A program made the translations under genes and the position numbers. From Trema orientale (taxonomy: Eukaryota > Streptophyta > Magnoliopsida > Rosales > Cannabaceae), in contig JXTC01000019.1 in NCBI GenBank assembly GCA_002914845.1, positions 1,186,912 through 1,250,911 of the forward strand: 64,000 bases of DNA, read 5' to 3'. Below, one piece after another: positions 46,013 to 57,647 of the stretch (position 1 is the stretch's first letter; every line of letters starts with the position of its first letter). The notes below the pieces were generated by a model. The model saw only the letters and a list, made by a program, of their open reading frames with translations, ran no database searches and was not told the origin of the DNA.

Positions 46013-46984
46013 ATGGCTTATCTCTCAGTCACATCCACACCTCAATATCCGTACCCTTCTACCTTAAACATTGAAAACTTTGTTTCTCTCAAACTTACCC
46101 AGAACAGCTATATGATGTGGAAAACTCAAATCAGTGGCCTGATCGAGAGTCAAGACATGGGAGGCTTTCTAGATGGAAGCTATGCAAAACCAGATGAACT
46201 TGTTGCTAAAAGCACTGCAGAAACCGATGGATCTGCAACAAAAGAGTTTATAACAAACTCTCAATATGTCTTTTGGAGGAGGTCAGATCGTCTCCTTCGT
46301 GGCTGGGTTGTTGGGACACTATCTGAGGAAGTCTTAGGACTTGCTATTGGCCTAGAAACGTCTGCTGAAGTGTGGAAGTCACTCACAGACCACTTCGCTC
46401 GAAGTTCAAGGGACCAAGAGTTCTACCTGATGCAGAAGATACTCCTACATAACAAAAAAAATTTCAAGTCAATAAATGACTATGTTAGAGAATTCAAACA
46501 AATCTGTGATGAACTTGCTGTAATTGGACGACCTCTACAGGATCAAGAAAAGGTATTTGGTCTTCTAAAAGGCCTAGGTAATGATTATGAATCTTTTGTT
46601 ACTTCCATGATGAAACCTCCTATACCTTGTTATAGTAGGTTCAGTTACTTCAAAGCCATGAAAACATGAAATCCCTCCATAATTTCACTGGTACTACTGA
46701 TGATCATGCTGCCTTCCTTGCTCTTAACAAGAATAGTCCAAGGCAATTCAAAAATAATAAGTAGGGTCAGAATTTCTTTAACTCGAAAGGAAGAGGCTTT
46801 CAACATACCAATCAAAAGTCACCTGAATCGCCTCAAGGAGACAGGAAATTTCAAAAGGAACCGAACAATAATCAAGTCTCATGTCAAATATGTGGAAAAC
46901 CTCGACACACAGCTCTCAATTGCTGGCATAGATTTAACCAAGGCTACCAGCCAGAGGATGCCAATCAAGCTCTTGCTGCACTGA
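46013..46984 (+). pseudogene. copia gag (decayed)
   Basis: The nucleocapsid/capsid part starts at ATG 46013 with the Gag-polypeptide pattern (LKLTQNSYMMWKTQI, WKSLTDHFARSS, YVREFKQICDEL, GLGNDYESFVTSM). Near 46630-46640 the frame shifts, and a TAG follows in the new frame at about 46761. A zinc knuckle of the form C-x2-C-x4-H-x4-C (CQICGKPRHTALNC, about 46883-46924) is still readable. It would package element RNA if intact. Confidence 0.88.
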
Positions 46985-48540
46985 CCATCTCAGATTCTCA
47001 AAATGAGGCATGGTTTCCAGATACAGGAGCAACTCAGCATATGACCCTTGATGGTGGTAAGCTAACTAACTCTATACCCTACCTTGGAAAAGATAAGATA
47101 ATGGTTGGGAATGGACACAAGTTAGATATCACACATATAGGAAATAGTACACTTCGTACTGGAAATAAATCTTTTAAACTAGAAAATGTTCTTGTTGTTC
47201 CTGAAATTAAGAAGAATCTTTTATCTGTAAGCCAATTGACTTTAGATTTACCTTACTTATTTGAATTCAATGCAAACAAATTTGTTATAAAGAACAGGGA
47301 AACAAGATCTGTAATAGCAACTGGAGTTAGAAATGGAGGTCTCTATTGTCTAGAACCAGAACAAAATATGACTTTCTTTTCAACCAGGTTTCGGGCAACA
47401 AGTGAAACTCTATGGCATCTACGACTGGGGCACCCAAATATAAATATTGTTCATTTTTTGAAAAGCAATAAGCTCATTTCTGTTAATGAGCACAATGGAA
47501 AAAACTTTGTGTGTGAAAGTTGCCAATTAGGAAAATCATGTAGATTGCCTTTTCTTAATGTTACTGATTATTGCTCAGAACCTATCTCCAAGATCCATTG
47601 TGATTTATGGGGTGCTGCACCTGTTATCTCTTTTCAAAAGTTTAAATACTATGTGATTTTTGTTGATGAATGCACACGTTTCACTTGGTTCTTTCCTTTG
47701 AAGAAAAAATCTGATTTTTTAAGTTGTTTTATTGCCTTTCATAAATTCTTAAGAAATCAGTTTGACAAAAATATAAAAATATTCCAAGTGGATGGTGGAG
47801 GTGAATTTGAGGACAAGAATTTTCATCATTACCTAGAAGATCATGGAATAAGATTTCAAAAATCTTGTCCAGGAACCTCTCAGCAAAATGGCATTGCTGA
47901 GAGAAAATATAAAAATATTACTGAACTTGGATTAACTATGCTGTTTCATGCTAGCATTCCTAAACGCTTTTGGGTTGAAGCTTTCTCTACTGCAACATGG
48001 TTAATTAATAGGCTACCTTCAAAAGTACTAGGTATGGCAAGTCCTATAGAGAAGCTCAATGGTAAGAAACCTGATTATACCTCTCTAAGAGTTTTTGGAT
48101 CAAGGTGCTTCCCATACCTAAGAAAAACAACACAAAATAAATTTGATCCAAAATCTCTTCCTCGTGTATTTTTGGGTTATAGTGAGTTTTATAAAGGTTA
48201 TAGATGCTATTATCCACCTACAGGAAAAGTTTATATTTCAAGAGACGTGGTCTTTGATGAAAAGAATTTACCATTCAGAAAACCTGGTTCTCTCTTTAGT
48301 CCTTGTGATAAAAATATAAATTTAACAAGTTTTCTTGAGTGGACTACAGGTTCAGAGAATACAGAGCCAGAAAACGGTACAATATCTCTATTATTTCCTC
48401 AAGATAACTCAGGTGACTCACATGTTATACCTGTAACCCACAATGATGCGACTCAAAATGAAGAAGGGCAACCTACAATAGCTGCAAATACTCAAAGTCA
48501 GCATACCGTGCCTGAAGTGCTGGAATTGCCTAACACTTAG
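46985..48540 (+). pseudogene. copia protease and integrase part of pol
   Basis: The protease motif WFPDTGATQHMT lies at about 47010-47045. The integrase zinc-binding segment (HLRLGHPN, then CESCQLGK) and DDE core follow: HCDLWG, FVDECTRFTWFFPL, VDGGGEF, and QQNGIAERKYKNI with the catalytic Glu. Asp and Glu of the triad are kept. The frame then runs into the nested insertion at 48518 and stops at 48538-48540. Confidence 0.92.
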
Positions 48541-49921
48541 GGCAAAAACATACATGCATGCAAACTATGGAAAATCACATGATCACATCATGAACGCAGC
48601 GGAAAATATAGCGGATTTAGGTTTTAAAATTTTACATGAAAATAATTTTCATAACCATATTACATGCACATATCATATACAGGATCATGTATAACATAAA
48701 TCAAATCTAGATGCATAAACCCTAGAGATGGGATTAGGGTTTACCTCTTGTAGCGTGCTCCTTCTTGATCTCCCTGTTGATGGTGATCAAACCTCGAACC
48801 CTAGATCTTCTTGCCTATCCTCTCGCTCTTGGTTGAAGAGGTGAGTGGGCACCAAGTCGAAACCTTCGTCGGAGAACGATCAAGAACACCTTCTTGATCT
48901 TATGGAACACCGGGATGTGAGATGAGACCTTGAGATTGCAAGAAACTTTTTCTCTCCTCTTTTCTCAGCCTTTGGCCGAATTCCCTCTCTCTCTTTCCCT
49001 CAGTTTTTTCGTGTAACACTATTGTGTTTCCTGTGCAGTTTTTTCTCTCATGCATTTTATGTATATAAGTCCAAAAACTGCTAACCCTAGTCCAACTAGG
49101 ATTGGGCTTGTTCTCCAATTTGGGCTTTGGATGTATTTTTATAAATATGTCCAACCCATGAAACTTATTTATAAAAATACCAACTTTTGTGTAGAATCAT
49201 TATTTTACACAGTTTCATGAAACTAATTTCACGAATACCACCAACCAATTAATGAGCTTTATTGAGTTAGACAAGGGACCTAATAGATCCAAATAATCTA
49301 AGCTCCAATAATATGATAAATACATAATNNNNNNNNNNNNNNNNNNNNNNNNNNNNNNNNNNNNNNNNNNNNNNNNNNNNNNNNNNNNNNNNNNNNNNNN
49401 NNNNNNNNNNNNNNNNNNNNNNNNNNNNNNNNNNNNNNNNNNNNNNNNNNNNNNNNNNNNNNNNNNNNNNNNNNNNNNNNNNNNNNNNNNNNNNNNNNNN
49501 NNNNNNNNNNNNNNNNNNNNNNNNNNNNNNNNNNNNNNNNNNNNNNNNNNNNNNNNNNNNNNNNNNNNNNNNNNNNNNNNNNNNNNNNNNNNNNNNNNNN
49601 NNNNNNNNNNNNNNNNNNNNNNNNNNNNNNNNNNNNNNNNNNNNNNNNNNNNNNNNNNNNNNNNNNNNNNNNNNNNNNNNNNNNNNNNNNNNNNNNNNNN
49701 NNNNNNNNNNNNNNNNNNNNNNNNNNNNNNNNNNNNNNNNNNNNNNNNNNNNNNNNNNNNNNNNNNNNNNNNNNNNNNNNNNNNNNNNNNNNNNNNNNNN
49801 NAATAAACTATACAACTAAGATAGTTTAATCTAGCAAATATCATAATTGTATATAAGAGAAAGTTGTTCATACTCAAAGGGTATAATTGAAAATATACTT
49901 TTTAGGACAAAAATCCCAACA
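48518..49921 (-). mobile_element. Nested LTR-type insertion inside copia pol (partly gap)
   Basis: The 5 bp duplication TGAAG stands at 48513-48517 and 49922-49926, and the copia reading frame resumes after it. The insert begins TGCTGG on the plus strand and ends CCAACA, so read on the minus strand it starts TGTTGGGATTTTTGTCC and ends CCAGCA, the TG..CA form of an LTR. It contains about 930 known bases plus a run of N. It is probably a solo LTR, but a longer element could be collapsed in the gap. No coding domain is seen. Confidence 0.75.
49329..49801. other. Assembly gap, 473 N
   Basis: Unknown sequence lies within the nested LTR insertion. Any open frame reported across it is meaningless, and the true length may differ. 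Confidence 0.99.
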
Positions 49922-51773
49922 TGAAGTACATCCAAACTCAAATACTCCATATGATAATGTTCAAGAAACCCAAGTAGAACCTACAGTACAACGTGATCAG
50001 CAAGAAAATCAACTTGGGCAACACGATGTCAGTAAAGTTCTCCCATCTCATTCTATGACCACTAGAGCAAGGGCATGTATACATAAACCTAATACCAGGT
50101 ATAATACAACAGAATTTGCTTTGCTATGTTATGACATTCCCACTGAGCCAAAGAGTATCAACGATGCTCTCAAACAACCAGGGTGGCTAACGGCAATGCA
50201 AGAGGAAATCACAGCATTACACTATAACCAAACATGGCAATTAGTCCCACGCACAAATGACATGAATGTCATTGGCTGTAAATGGGTCTATAAAGCTAAA
50301 TTGAAAGCAGATGACACTCTTGAAAGGCTTAAAGTCAGATTAGTGGCCAAGGGATTCAACCAAGTTCCTGGTGTAGATTTTCTTGAAACTTTTTCTCCAA
50401 TGGTTAAACCTGCCTCTATTAGAATTATTCTTTCTATTGCTTTATCTCGTAAGTGGGATATTAGGCAACTTGATGTAAAAAATGCATTTTTGCATGGAAA
50501 ACTTGATAAACCCGTTTTTATGGAGCAACCCCCGGGTTTTCAAGACCAAAAGAGACCTTCTTATGTCTGCAAATTAGACAAGGCTTATATGGCTTAAAAC
50601 AAGCTCCAAGAGCTTGGTTTGATAGGTTTAGTATATTTCTTCTTGCTTCTGGTTTTACTTGTAGCACTGCTAATCCATCTTTGTTTATTTTTCAGGGGAA
50701 ACAAGGAACACTTCTATTATTAGTCTATGTTGACAATCTCATCCTCACAGGAAGCAACACTATACTTATAAATAAGTTTATTTACTCACTTGCAAAGGAA
50801 TTTGCTATGAAAGATCTTGGTTATTTATATTATTTTCTAGGCATTGAAGTTGGTCAATTTTCTCATGGACTAATTCTAAATCAGAAAAAGTATGCCATTG
50901 ATTTACTTTATAGAGCCAAGATGCAAACTAGCAAACCCTCATCCACTCCCATGGTACCACATACATACTCAAATGATACAACACATTTTCCTGATCCCAC
51001 TTTTTATAGGAGCAGGTGGATTGCAATATCTCACCTTTACTAGACCTGATCTTGCATTTAGTGTGAACTTTGTATGTCAGCATATGCATCAACCAACTAA
51101 TTATCATTTCCAATTGGTTAAACGTATATTGAGGTATGTGCAAGGTACCCTTGATTATGGTATTCGTCTTCTATCTTATCCCATTACAACACTCACTGCT
51201 TTTGCAGACTCTGATTGGGGGGGATGTACCCTCACAAGGAGATCAAAAACTGGATTTTGTACATTCCTAAGCCCTAACTGCATCTTATGGTCAGCAAAGA
51301 AACAACCCACAGTTGCCAAATCTAGTGCAGAAGCTGAATATAGAGCCTTAGCTTCAGCTACAGCAGAGCTCACATGGATCACTTATCTTCTTAGAGACAT
51401 TGGGTTTCACCTCCCTGAAACACCAACACTATATAGTGACAACATATCGGCCTTACACTTGACTGTCAATCCCGTATTTCACGCTCGTACAAAACATATC
51501 GAAATTGATTATCATTTTGTCCGAGAAAAAGTTGCACAAGGCTTGCTCATTACACAGTTCGTCAGTTCTAAAGATCAAATTGCTGATATTTTTACCAAGC
51601 CACTGTCAACAATGACTTTTAAGGACCTTTGCAGCAAACTTGGCCTTTGGCTCATTCCTCGGCCAGGTTTGAGAGGGGATGTTAAAGAAAAGAATTCAAA
51701 AGAGAATTCAAAGGAAAGTCAACCAATGACAGCTAAAGATGAACGTGAACGCAAAGATCTCTCACCCTCTTAA
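49922..51773 (+). pseudogene. copia reverse transcriptase and RNase H part of pol
   Basis: The reverse transcriptase is clear: WKWVYKAKLK-like CKWVYKAKLKAD, RLVAKGFNQ, DFLETFSPMVKP, RQLDVKNAFLHG and MEQPPGF. At about 50579 a one-base loss breaks the frame (stop at 50595-50597); the sense resumes with LKQAPRAWF. The active-site YVDD reads YVDN (GAC AAT, about 50729), so the second catalytic Asp is gone. A second frameshift lies near 51013. RNase H follows with FADSDWGG, KSSAEAEYRALA, LYSDNISAL, KHIEIDYHFVREK and DIFTKPL. The frame ends inside the 3' LTR. Confidence 0.93.
51670..51679 (+). other. Polypurine tract of the copia element
   Basis: TGAGAGGGGA directly precedes the TG of the 3' LTR, the normal place of the plus-strand primer. 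Confidence 0.75.
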
Positions 51774-51960
51774 AACTCTCCTTGATTGTAGTTGATTCTA
51801 TGCCTTTTGTAAGATAAATGGCCATATCTTTTGTCTTAAGAAATTCTACAAACAGCCGGTGTGCAACGGTTATATTTTTATGTATATATATGTGTAAACT
51901 TGTACAGCTTAGACACGTAAGAAATTCCACTACAATTTCTCTCTTCTATTACCTTTCTTA
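51680..51960 (+). repeat. 3' LTR of the copia element
   Basis: It has the same 281 bp as the 5' LTR with about 15 substitutions, mostly transitions, and is followed by the TAATT target duplication. Confidence 0.9.
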
Positions 51961-51965
51961 TAATT

Positions 51966-52363
51966 TGTCCCATCTCCTTCGTTTGAATTAATTTGGTCAT
52001 CTTCTTAGCCGATGGCTTTGACCCTTTTCAGATATTAGAAAACTAAAGCAGTTCCAGATACACATAGTTCTTCTTCCATAGTTTTTCATTTTTTTTAATA
52101 CAAAATAAGGGTAAAATTTTCAAGTTGTACACGTGCCTATCTTAACCATGGTCAAAAAAACCCGCGTTGGTCTCTAATTTTTGTTAGCTAGGCTTCCACT
52201 TGTCAAGGTAAATTTCTTTGTTTTATGCTTAGTGCTCTGGTCCGGTCCACCACAACCACTCGTTCATATCTAATCATGAATTGTCCATGATATTTCAATC
52301 TTCATCATCTTATTCTTATTATATAGAATTGAGAATTGACCTCCTATACTACCTCTATTAAAC
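51966..52363 (+). promoter_or_regulatory. Upstream region of small-peptide gene B
   Basis: This continues the pre-insertion flank of the copia element; its CCGATGGCTTTGACCC matches CGACGGCTTGACCC near 61170 upstream of gene C. CAACCACTCGTTCATATCT at 52253-52271 is nearly identical to the motif at 61936-61954 of gene C. A TATATAG at 52320-52326 is the likely TATA box, 38 bases before the ATG. Confidence 0.6.
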
Positions 52364-52705
52364 ATGCCTGAGATGAAACGTTTTGTCTGTTTTTCTCTTC
52401 TTGCTCTCTTACTACTATTTTTGTCTCAATCTCGTCTAACTTCAGCTCAAGACCAAGGTGTCTTGGGTACAAATCCGCATCATCATGTCACACAAATATC
52501 ACCAAAAGCCAAAGATTTTCTTACTTGTTTCGAAGCTCCAAAGCTTCGGAATTACGTCAGAAGAAGAAGAGGTGGTGGTGGCCGCCGTAGAGGGGGAATC
52601 GCAACCCGAGCTCGTGGCAGAACATCGTCGGCCATTGGAAAACGACAAGCTTTTCTTATGGTCTTCCTGTGCTTCACCCTTTTCCTTGGTGTCGTTTCGT
52701 TTTAA
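52364..52705 (+). CDS. Small secreted or GPI-like basic peptide, paralogue B
   Basis: 113 aa, single exon, of the same unrecognised family as 42590 and 62076. It has a signal peptide at 1-28 ending TSA, a His-rich bit, then KAKDF at 48-52, YVRRRR at 64-69, a GGGGRRRGG block at 70-78, RGRTSS at 84-89, and a hydrophobic tail at 96-113 (AFLMVFLCFTLFLGVVSF). The basic middle would face the cell exterior or secretory lumen if the signal is used. The tail could be a GPI-attachment signal with the site near the Ser/Ala at 88-90, or a single membrane helix. The start ATG is aligned with that of gene A; a second Met at codon 4 is the one shared by all three genes. Function unknown. Confidence 0.75.
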   Translation: MPEMKRFVCFSLLALLLLFLSQSRLTSAQDQGVLGTNPHHHVTQISPKAKDFLTCFEAPKLRNYVRRRRGGGGRRRGGIATRARGRTSSAIGKRQAFLMVFLCFTLFLGVVSF

Positions 52706-53021
52706 TTAGTTTGTAATAAATAATCCTGTTAAATGTTATGTATAGTTCATTTTTTTTAGTGCTACAAAGCTAGAGATCCAAGTCAGGAAGAAGTAAGTGT
52801 GTGAATCTGATTGTTTAATGTGTTTTCTTTTCATCATTATTATGAATATGATTTTTTATTTTTTTTTGGTAGTGTGTATGTACCTATACATTATCACTTA
52901 GATTTGTTAAATTGAAAAAGACTCGATACAAACTATTAGTGGGTATGTACGTGATATTGTTACTTATTTTGCTCTCTTGGCAGATTGAATGAATTGTATG
53001 AACACATACATATATATATAT
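52706..53021. other. 3' flank of gene B
   Basis: It shares GTGCTACAA and AGTCAGGAAGAAGTAAGTG-like words with the 3' flank of gene C. No other gene is seen. Confidence 0.5.
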
Positions 53022-53236
53022 GGGCACCAATCTAGGTATTTTTTTTTTTACCTATACATAGGTATTATTTTGGTCAATGAAAATTTAGTATGCATATTTT
53101 TTTATTATAAAAAGTAAGAGACAAATAGCATTAATGATGCACGTCTTTTCATGTATTTCATTATAGCCGTTGGATCACCATCTTAAAAAAAACCTACCCA
53201 TAGGTTAAAAAAAAAATACCTATTGGATTGACAATC
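53022..53236. mobile_element. MITE nested in a (TA)n microsatellite, copy B
   Basis: GGGCACCAATCTAGGTATTT on the left and AATACCTATTGGATTGACAAT on the right are bounded by (TA)n on both sides. It is a reverse-orientation relative of 36156-36406, sharing the AGCCGTTGGATCACCATC and AAAATTTAGTATGCATATTT segments. Confidence 0.72.
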
Positions 53237-53364
53237 TATATATATATATATGCGGAAGACTTCTCAATGGTTACAATTTTTTTGTGACTATGAATGGATA
53301 CTAAAAAGAGTAGTGATAGCATTAAATTTTTTTGATGGTGATAAATAGCATTAAATTTTTTTTG
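53237..53364. other. Short flank before the duplicated block
   Basis: It contains TAGCATTAAATTTTTTTGA twice (about 53318 and 53347). Nothing else was seen. Confidence 0.4.
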
Positions 53365-55457
53365 ACCAACCACCAAACTAATCACCACCGTAGGATATAG
53401 ATCTAACGGCTTAAACCATTGTAACCATCCATGGGTAAATATTCTTGTAACCATTTAAAAATATATATGCACACAAGTATATACTCATCAACCTTGCCTA
53501 GGGAAGAAAATACAAAGAAATGCAACAAAATTGTTTTCTTCAAACAAACAAATGGAGCTAATTTTAGGCTTTAGTGAGCAAATAGAGTCGGAAGAAGTCA
53601 AACTATATAGCAGAGAGAATAAGCAGCAAATCTTTGGTTGAAAATAAGCTCAAAGCACCAAGTAATATACCGACCGGTTTTGCGCTTTCTGATTGGCAAA
53701 TTCATCACCGTAACTTTTGCTTTGTACAAGAATATAAACCCTTATGAGGCTGGATAAAAGATTTCAGGGAGTCAAATTATGGAAGAAGTTTTCAATAGGA
53801 TTGACTACTTTTGAGAGATTGATCAGCTAATATAATTTGTCATGAGTTACGGAGTTTTGGCTCCTTTCGAAATAAGTGAAAATTAATTCCTTTGTATTAT
53901 AACCTCGGTCCCTCTCTGTGTTGGCGCGACTCTTTCTTCCATTTACTTATTTGTGGGTTACTCTGTTTAGAGGAGCTCTTGTGAAGCGTTATATTTAACC
54001 CTTAGCAGATAAAAATAAACAAAAGTTGTTATTCGTCGTGGAAAATTGATTCCTTAATTATTCTTTGTAGGCATAGGTGTAGACCGTGATATCTACAATT
54101 ACTCAAACGGGAAACTAGTCGTCATCACGAAATCTATATCCGGAATTCATTGGGATGTTTTAGGGGTACTTACAGAAAAGAGACTTGGATGCTTAAGTCA
54201 ATATTGGTGTGAATAAATCAATATGAGAAATCTATATTAAAAAGATATTTAATTTTCAATAGGATTCTTTATAATTATTTTATAAAATTAAGTAATTAAA
54301 TAAAATCAAGATACTTACTTGATCTTGTTACTCAAATTATAAAACTAAAAAAAAAAAGATAACTATCTTATTTAAACAAAATATTGGCATATCTAAATAG
54401 AAATTGATACAGAATCTCATTCAAACTAGTAACCTATGGGCTCTTCTAGAATAAGACCGACTCCAAATTCTATACAGACTCATATATTCCATTCAAAATT
54501 TCCAATCAGGAGATTATCTTCCTAACGAAACCTAATTTTCTAGACATATGGACAAATGAATTGAGAGGGACGAAATTCAATCCCAACAATCAGCCCTCCA
54601 CTCCTCAGTTGAGTACCACCCGAACTATAGAAGTAATTAAACCAATATTTTCATCGCTACCTTGCCACACCTGTCAAAAAATCTTGTATATGCCTCTTAG
54701 TGCCAAACAAATTCTATACGGATTGCATACTTTCAAAGAAAGTCTGTCCAACGTCAAGAAAGTCTTACTCAATTTATTTAGGTTTTTAAATCATGTCATG
54801 CAAATTGAAATTTTTCTCGGAATTTTTTATAGGAACAAAATTTCAAACAGAACTATTTCTCTTCAAATATACGAACTCCATTAACTCCTCAATATTTGAA
54901 CAAAAGAAATCATTTAAAATATCACCGAAAGACCTTATGGAACCAACTAGACTTCCAACTTGACCCACAGATAGTATGAATTCCACTCTAATATCAAACG
55001 AAACTCGTTCCACTAATCTGTACAAGTTCAATCAATGAATATGGACAAGTTCATTATACGAATCTGGATAATTTAGTTACTAGAACATTTGGTTAAACTA
55101 TTAAGACGTATGTCAGCCTCATATTACTCAAATCACCATACCTTGGATTGTCAATTAAGAGTCTTGAACTATTGGATTGGCAAAATCTCTTCCATTCATT
55201 TATATTTTGAAATCACCATCCATTAGAACTCACATTCCCTCTCTTTTCAATTTTTTTGAATTTCAAAACCACAAAACAATCTATCTACCCATTATAAATA
55301 GTCCACCATTTTCCAAACCAATTCTATCTTTCACTCTCTCTTACTTTTCTACTTCTCTCAAATCTCTTATTCTCCATTTCAACTTCACTATGCATTCAAC
55401 ACTCAAGTTAGAGTCTATATACTCTTATAATCTACTTTATTTATCCATGCCTTTCTA
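53365..55457. repeat. 2.09 kb block, copy 1 of an apparent tandem duplication
   Basis: This block recurs at 55459-57539 with an offset of 2094 and looks identical except in the last 80 or so bases, where copy 2 lacks 12 bases and has a few substitutions. The first half (to about 53885) is the downstream flank of gene B and resembles 62775-63130 downstream of gene C. From about 54070 it is the same sequence as the left arm of the inverted repeat. TATAAATAG at about 55294 precedes a CT-rich stretch like a promoter. The short frames here, for example 54561-54884, match no known family. Confidence 0.9.
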
Positions 55458-55458
55458 N
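55458..55458. other. Single N, probable contig join
   Basis: One undetermined base sits exactly between the end of copy 1 and the start of copy 2 of the 2.09 kb block. Confidence 0.95.
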
Positions 55459-57539
55459 ACCAACCACCAAACTAATCACCACCGTAGGATATAGATCTAA
55501 CGGCTTAAACCATTGTAACCATCCATGGGTAAATATTCTTGTAACCATTTAAAAATATATATGCACACAAGTATATACTCATCAACCTTGCCTAGGGAAG
55601 AAAATACAAAGAAATGCAACAAAATTGTTTTCTTCAAACAAACAAATGGAGCTAATTTTAGGCTTTAGTGAGCAAATAGAGTCGGAAGAAGTCAAACTAT
55701 ATAGCAGAGAGAATAAGCAGCAAATCTTTGGTTGAAAATAAGCTCAAAGCACCAAGTAATATACCGACCGGTTTTGCGCTTTCTGATTGGCAAATTCATC
55801 ACCGTAACTTTTGCTTTGTACAAGAATATAAACCCTTATGAGGCTGGATAAAAGATTTCAGGGAGTCAAATTATGGAAGAAGTTTTCAATAGGATTGACT
55901 ACTTTTGAGAGATTGATCAGCTAATATAATTTGTCATGAGTTACGGAGTTTTGGCTCCTTTCGAAATAAGTGAAAATTAATTCCTTTGTATTATAACCTC
56001 GGTCCCTCTCTGTGTTGGCGCGACTCTTTCTTCCATTTACTTATTTGTGGGTTACTCTGTTTAGAGGAGCTCTTGTGAAGCGTTATATTTAACCCTTAGC
56101 AGATAAAAATAAACAAAAGTTGTTATTCGTCGTGGAAAATTGATTCCTTAATTATTCTTTGTAGGCATAGGTGTAGACCGTGATATCTACAATTACTCAA
56201 ACGGGAAACTAGTCGTCATCACGAAATCTATATCCGGAATTCATTGGGATGTTTTAGGGGTACTTACAGAAAAGAGACTTGGATGCTTAAGTCAATATTG
56301 GTGTGAATAAATCAATATGAGAAATCTATATTAAAAAGATATTTAATTTTCAATAGGATTCTTTATAATTATTTTATAAAATTAAGTAATTAAATAAAAT
56401 CAAGATACTTACTTGATCTTGTTACTCAAATTATAAAACTAAAAAAAAAAAGATAACTATCTTATTTAAACAAAATATTGGCATATCTAAATAGAAATTG
56501 ATACAGAATCTCATTCAAACTAGTAACCTATGGGCTCTTCTAGAATAAGACCGACTCCAAATTCTATACAGACTCATATATTCCATTCAAAATTTCCAAT
56601 CAGGAGATTATCTTCCTAACGAAACCTAATTTTCTAGACATATGGACAAATGAATTGAGAGGGACGAAATTCAATCCCAACAATCAGCCCTCCACTCCTC
56701 AGTTGAGTACCACCCGAACTATAGAAGTAATTAAACCAATATTTTCATCGCTACCTTGCCACACCTGTCAAAAAATCTTGTATATGCCTCTTAGTGCCAA
56801 ACAAATTCTATACGGATTGCATACTTTCAAAGAAAGTCTGTCCAACGTCAAGAAAGTCTTACTCAATTTATTTAGGTTTTTAAATCATGTCATGCAAATT
56901 GAAATTTTTCTCGGAATTTTTTATAGGAACAAAATTTCAAACAGAACTATTTCTCTTCAAATATACGAACTCCATTAACTCCTCAATATTTGAACAAAAG
57001 AAATCATTTAAAATATCACCGAAAGACCTTATGGAACCAACTAGACTTCCAACTTGACCCACAGATAGTATGAATTCCACTCTAATATCAAACGAAACTC
57101 GTTCCACTAATCTGTACAAGTTCAATCAATGAATATGGACAAGTTCATTATACGAATCTGGATAATTTAGTTACTAGAACATTTGGTTAAACTATTAAGA
57201 CGTATGTCAGCCTCATATTACTCAAATCACCATACCTTGGATTGTCAATTAAGAGTCTTGAACTATTGGATTGGCAAAATCTCTTCCATTCATTTATATT
57301 TTGAAATCACCATCCATTAGAACTCACATTCCCTCTCTTTTCAATTTTTTTGAATTTCAAAACCACAAAACAATCTATCTACCCATTATAAATAGTCCAC
57401 CATTTTCCAAACCAATTCTATCTTTCACTCTCTCTTACTTTTCTACTTCTCTCAAATCTCTTATTCTCCATTTCAACTCAACACTCAAATAAGTGTCTAT
57501 ATACTCTTATAATCTATTTTATTTATCCATGCCTTTCTA
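55459..57539. repeat. 2.08 kb block, copy 2 of an apparent tandem duplication
   Basis: It is the partner of 53365-55457. It begins at the first base after the N and runs on without a break into 57540 and beyond, so this copy carries the true continuation. Confidence 0.9.
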
Positions 57540-57647
57540 TACACATGATTGTATCTTTTTTTTTTTTTTTGCAAAACTCTACCACCATTTGGACATCTTT
57601 ACGAAAAACACACTTGTTGATCCAAATACTTATTATTGTAGACAAAA

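Larger units (their letters stand above)
45669..51960 (+). mobile_element. Ty1/copia LTR retrotransposon, degenerate, with nested insertion
   Basis: The element is bounded by two 281 bp LTRs with the 5 bp target duplication TAATT at 45664-45668 and 51961-51965. Order is LTR, primer-binding site, gag, protease, integrase, reverse transcriptase, RNase H, polypurine tract, LTR, which is the copia order. The LTRs differ at about 15 positions by eye (near 5%), so it is not a very recent arrival. It is inactive: frameshifts and stops in gag and pol, a changed reverse transcriptase active site, and a second LTR element inside pol. Confidence 0.95.

Noticed and set aside
49215..49877. Open frames across 49215-49877
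   Set aside because: They are almost entirely composed of the N gap.
46013..51773. Treating the copia pol parts as functional genes
   Set aside because: Frameshifts, an internal insertion and the YVDN change show a dead element.
54561..56978. Identical 107-codon frames at 54561-54884 and 56655-56978
   Set aside because: They lie in the duplicated block, which is probably an assembly overlap, and in transposon-like sequence. No family match and no splice or promoter support.
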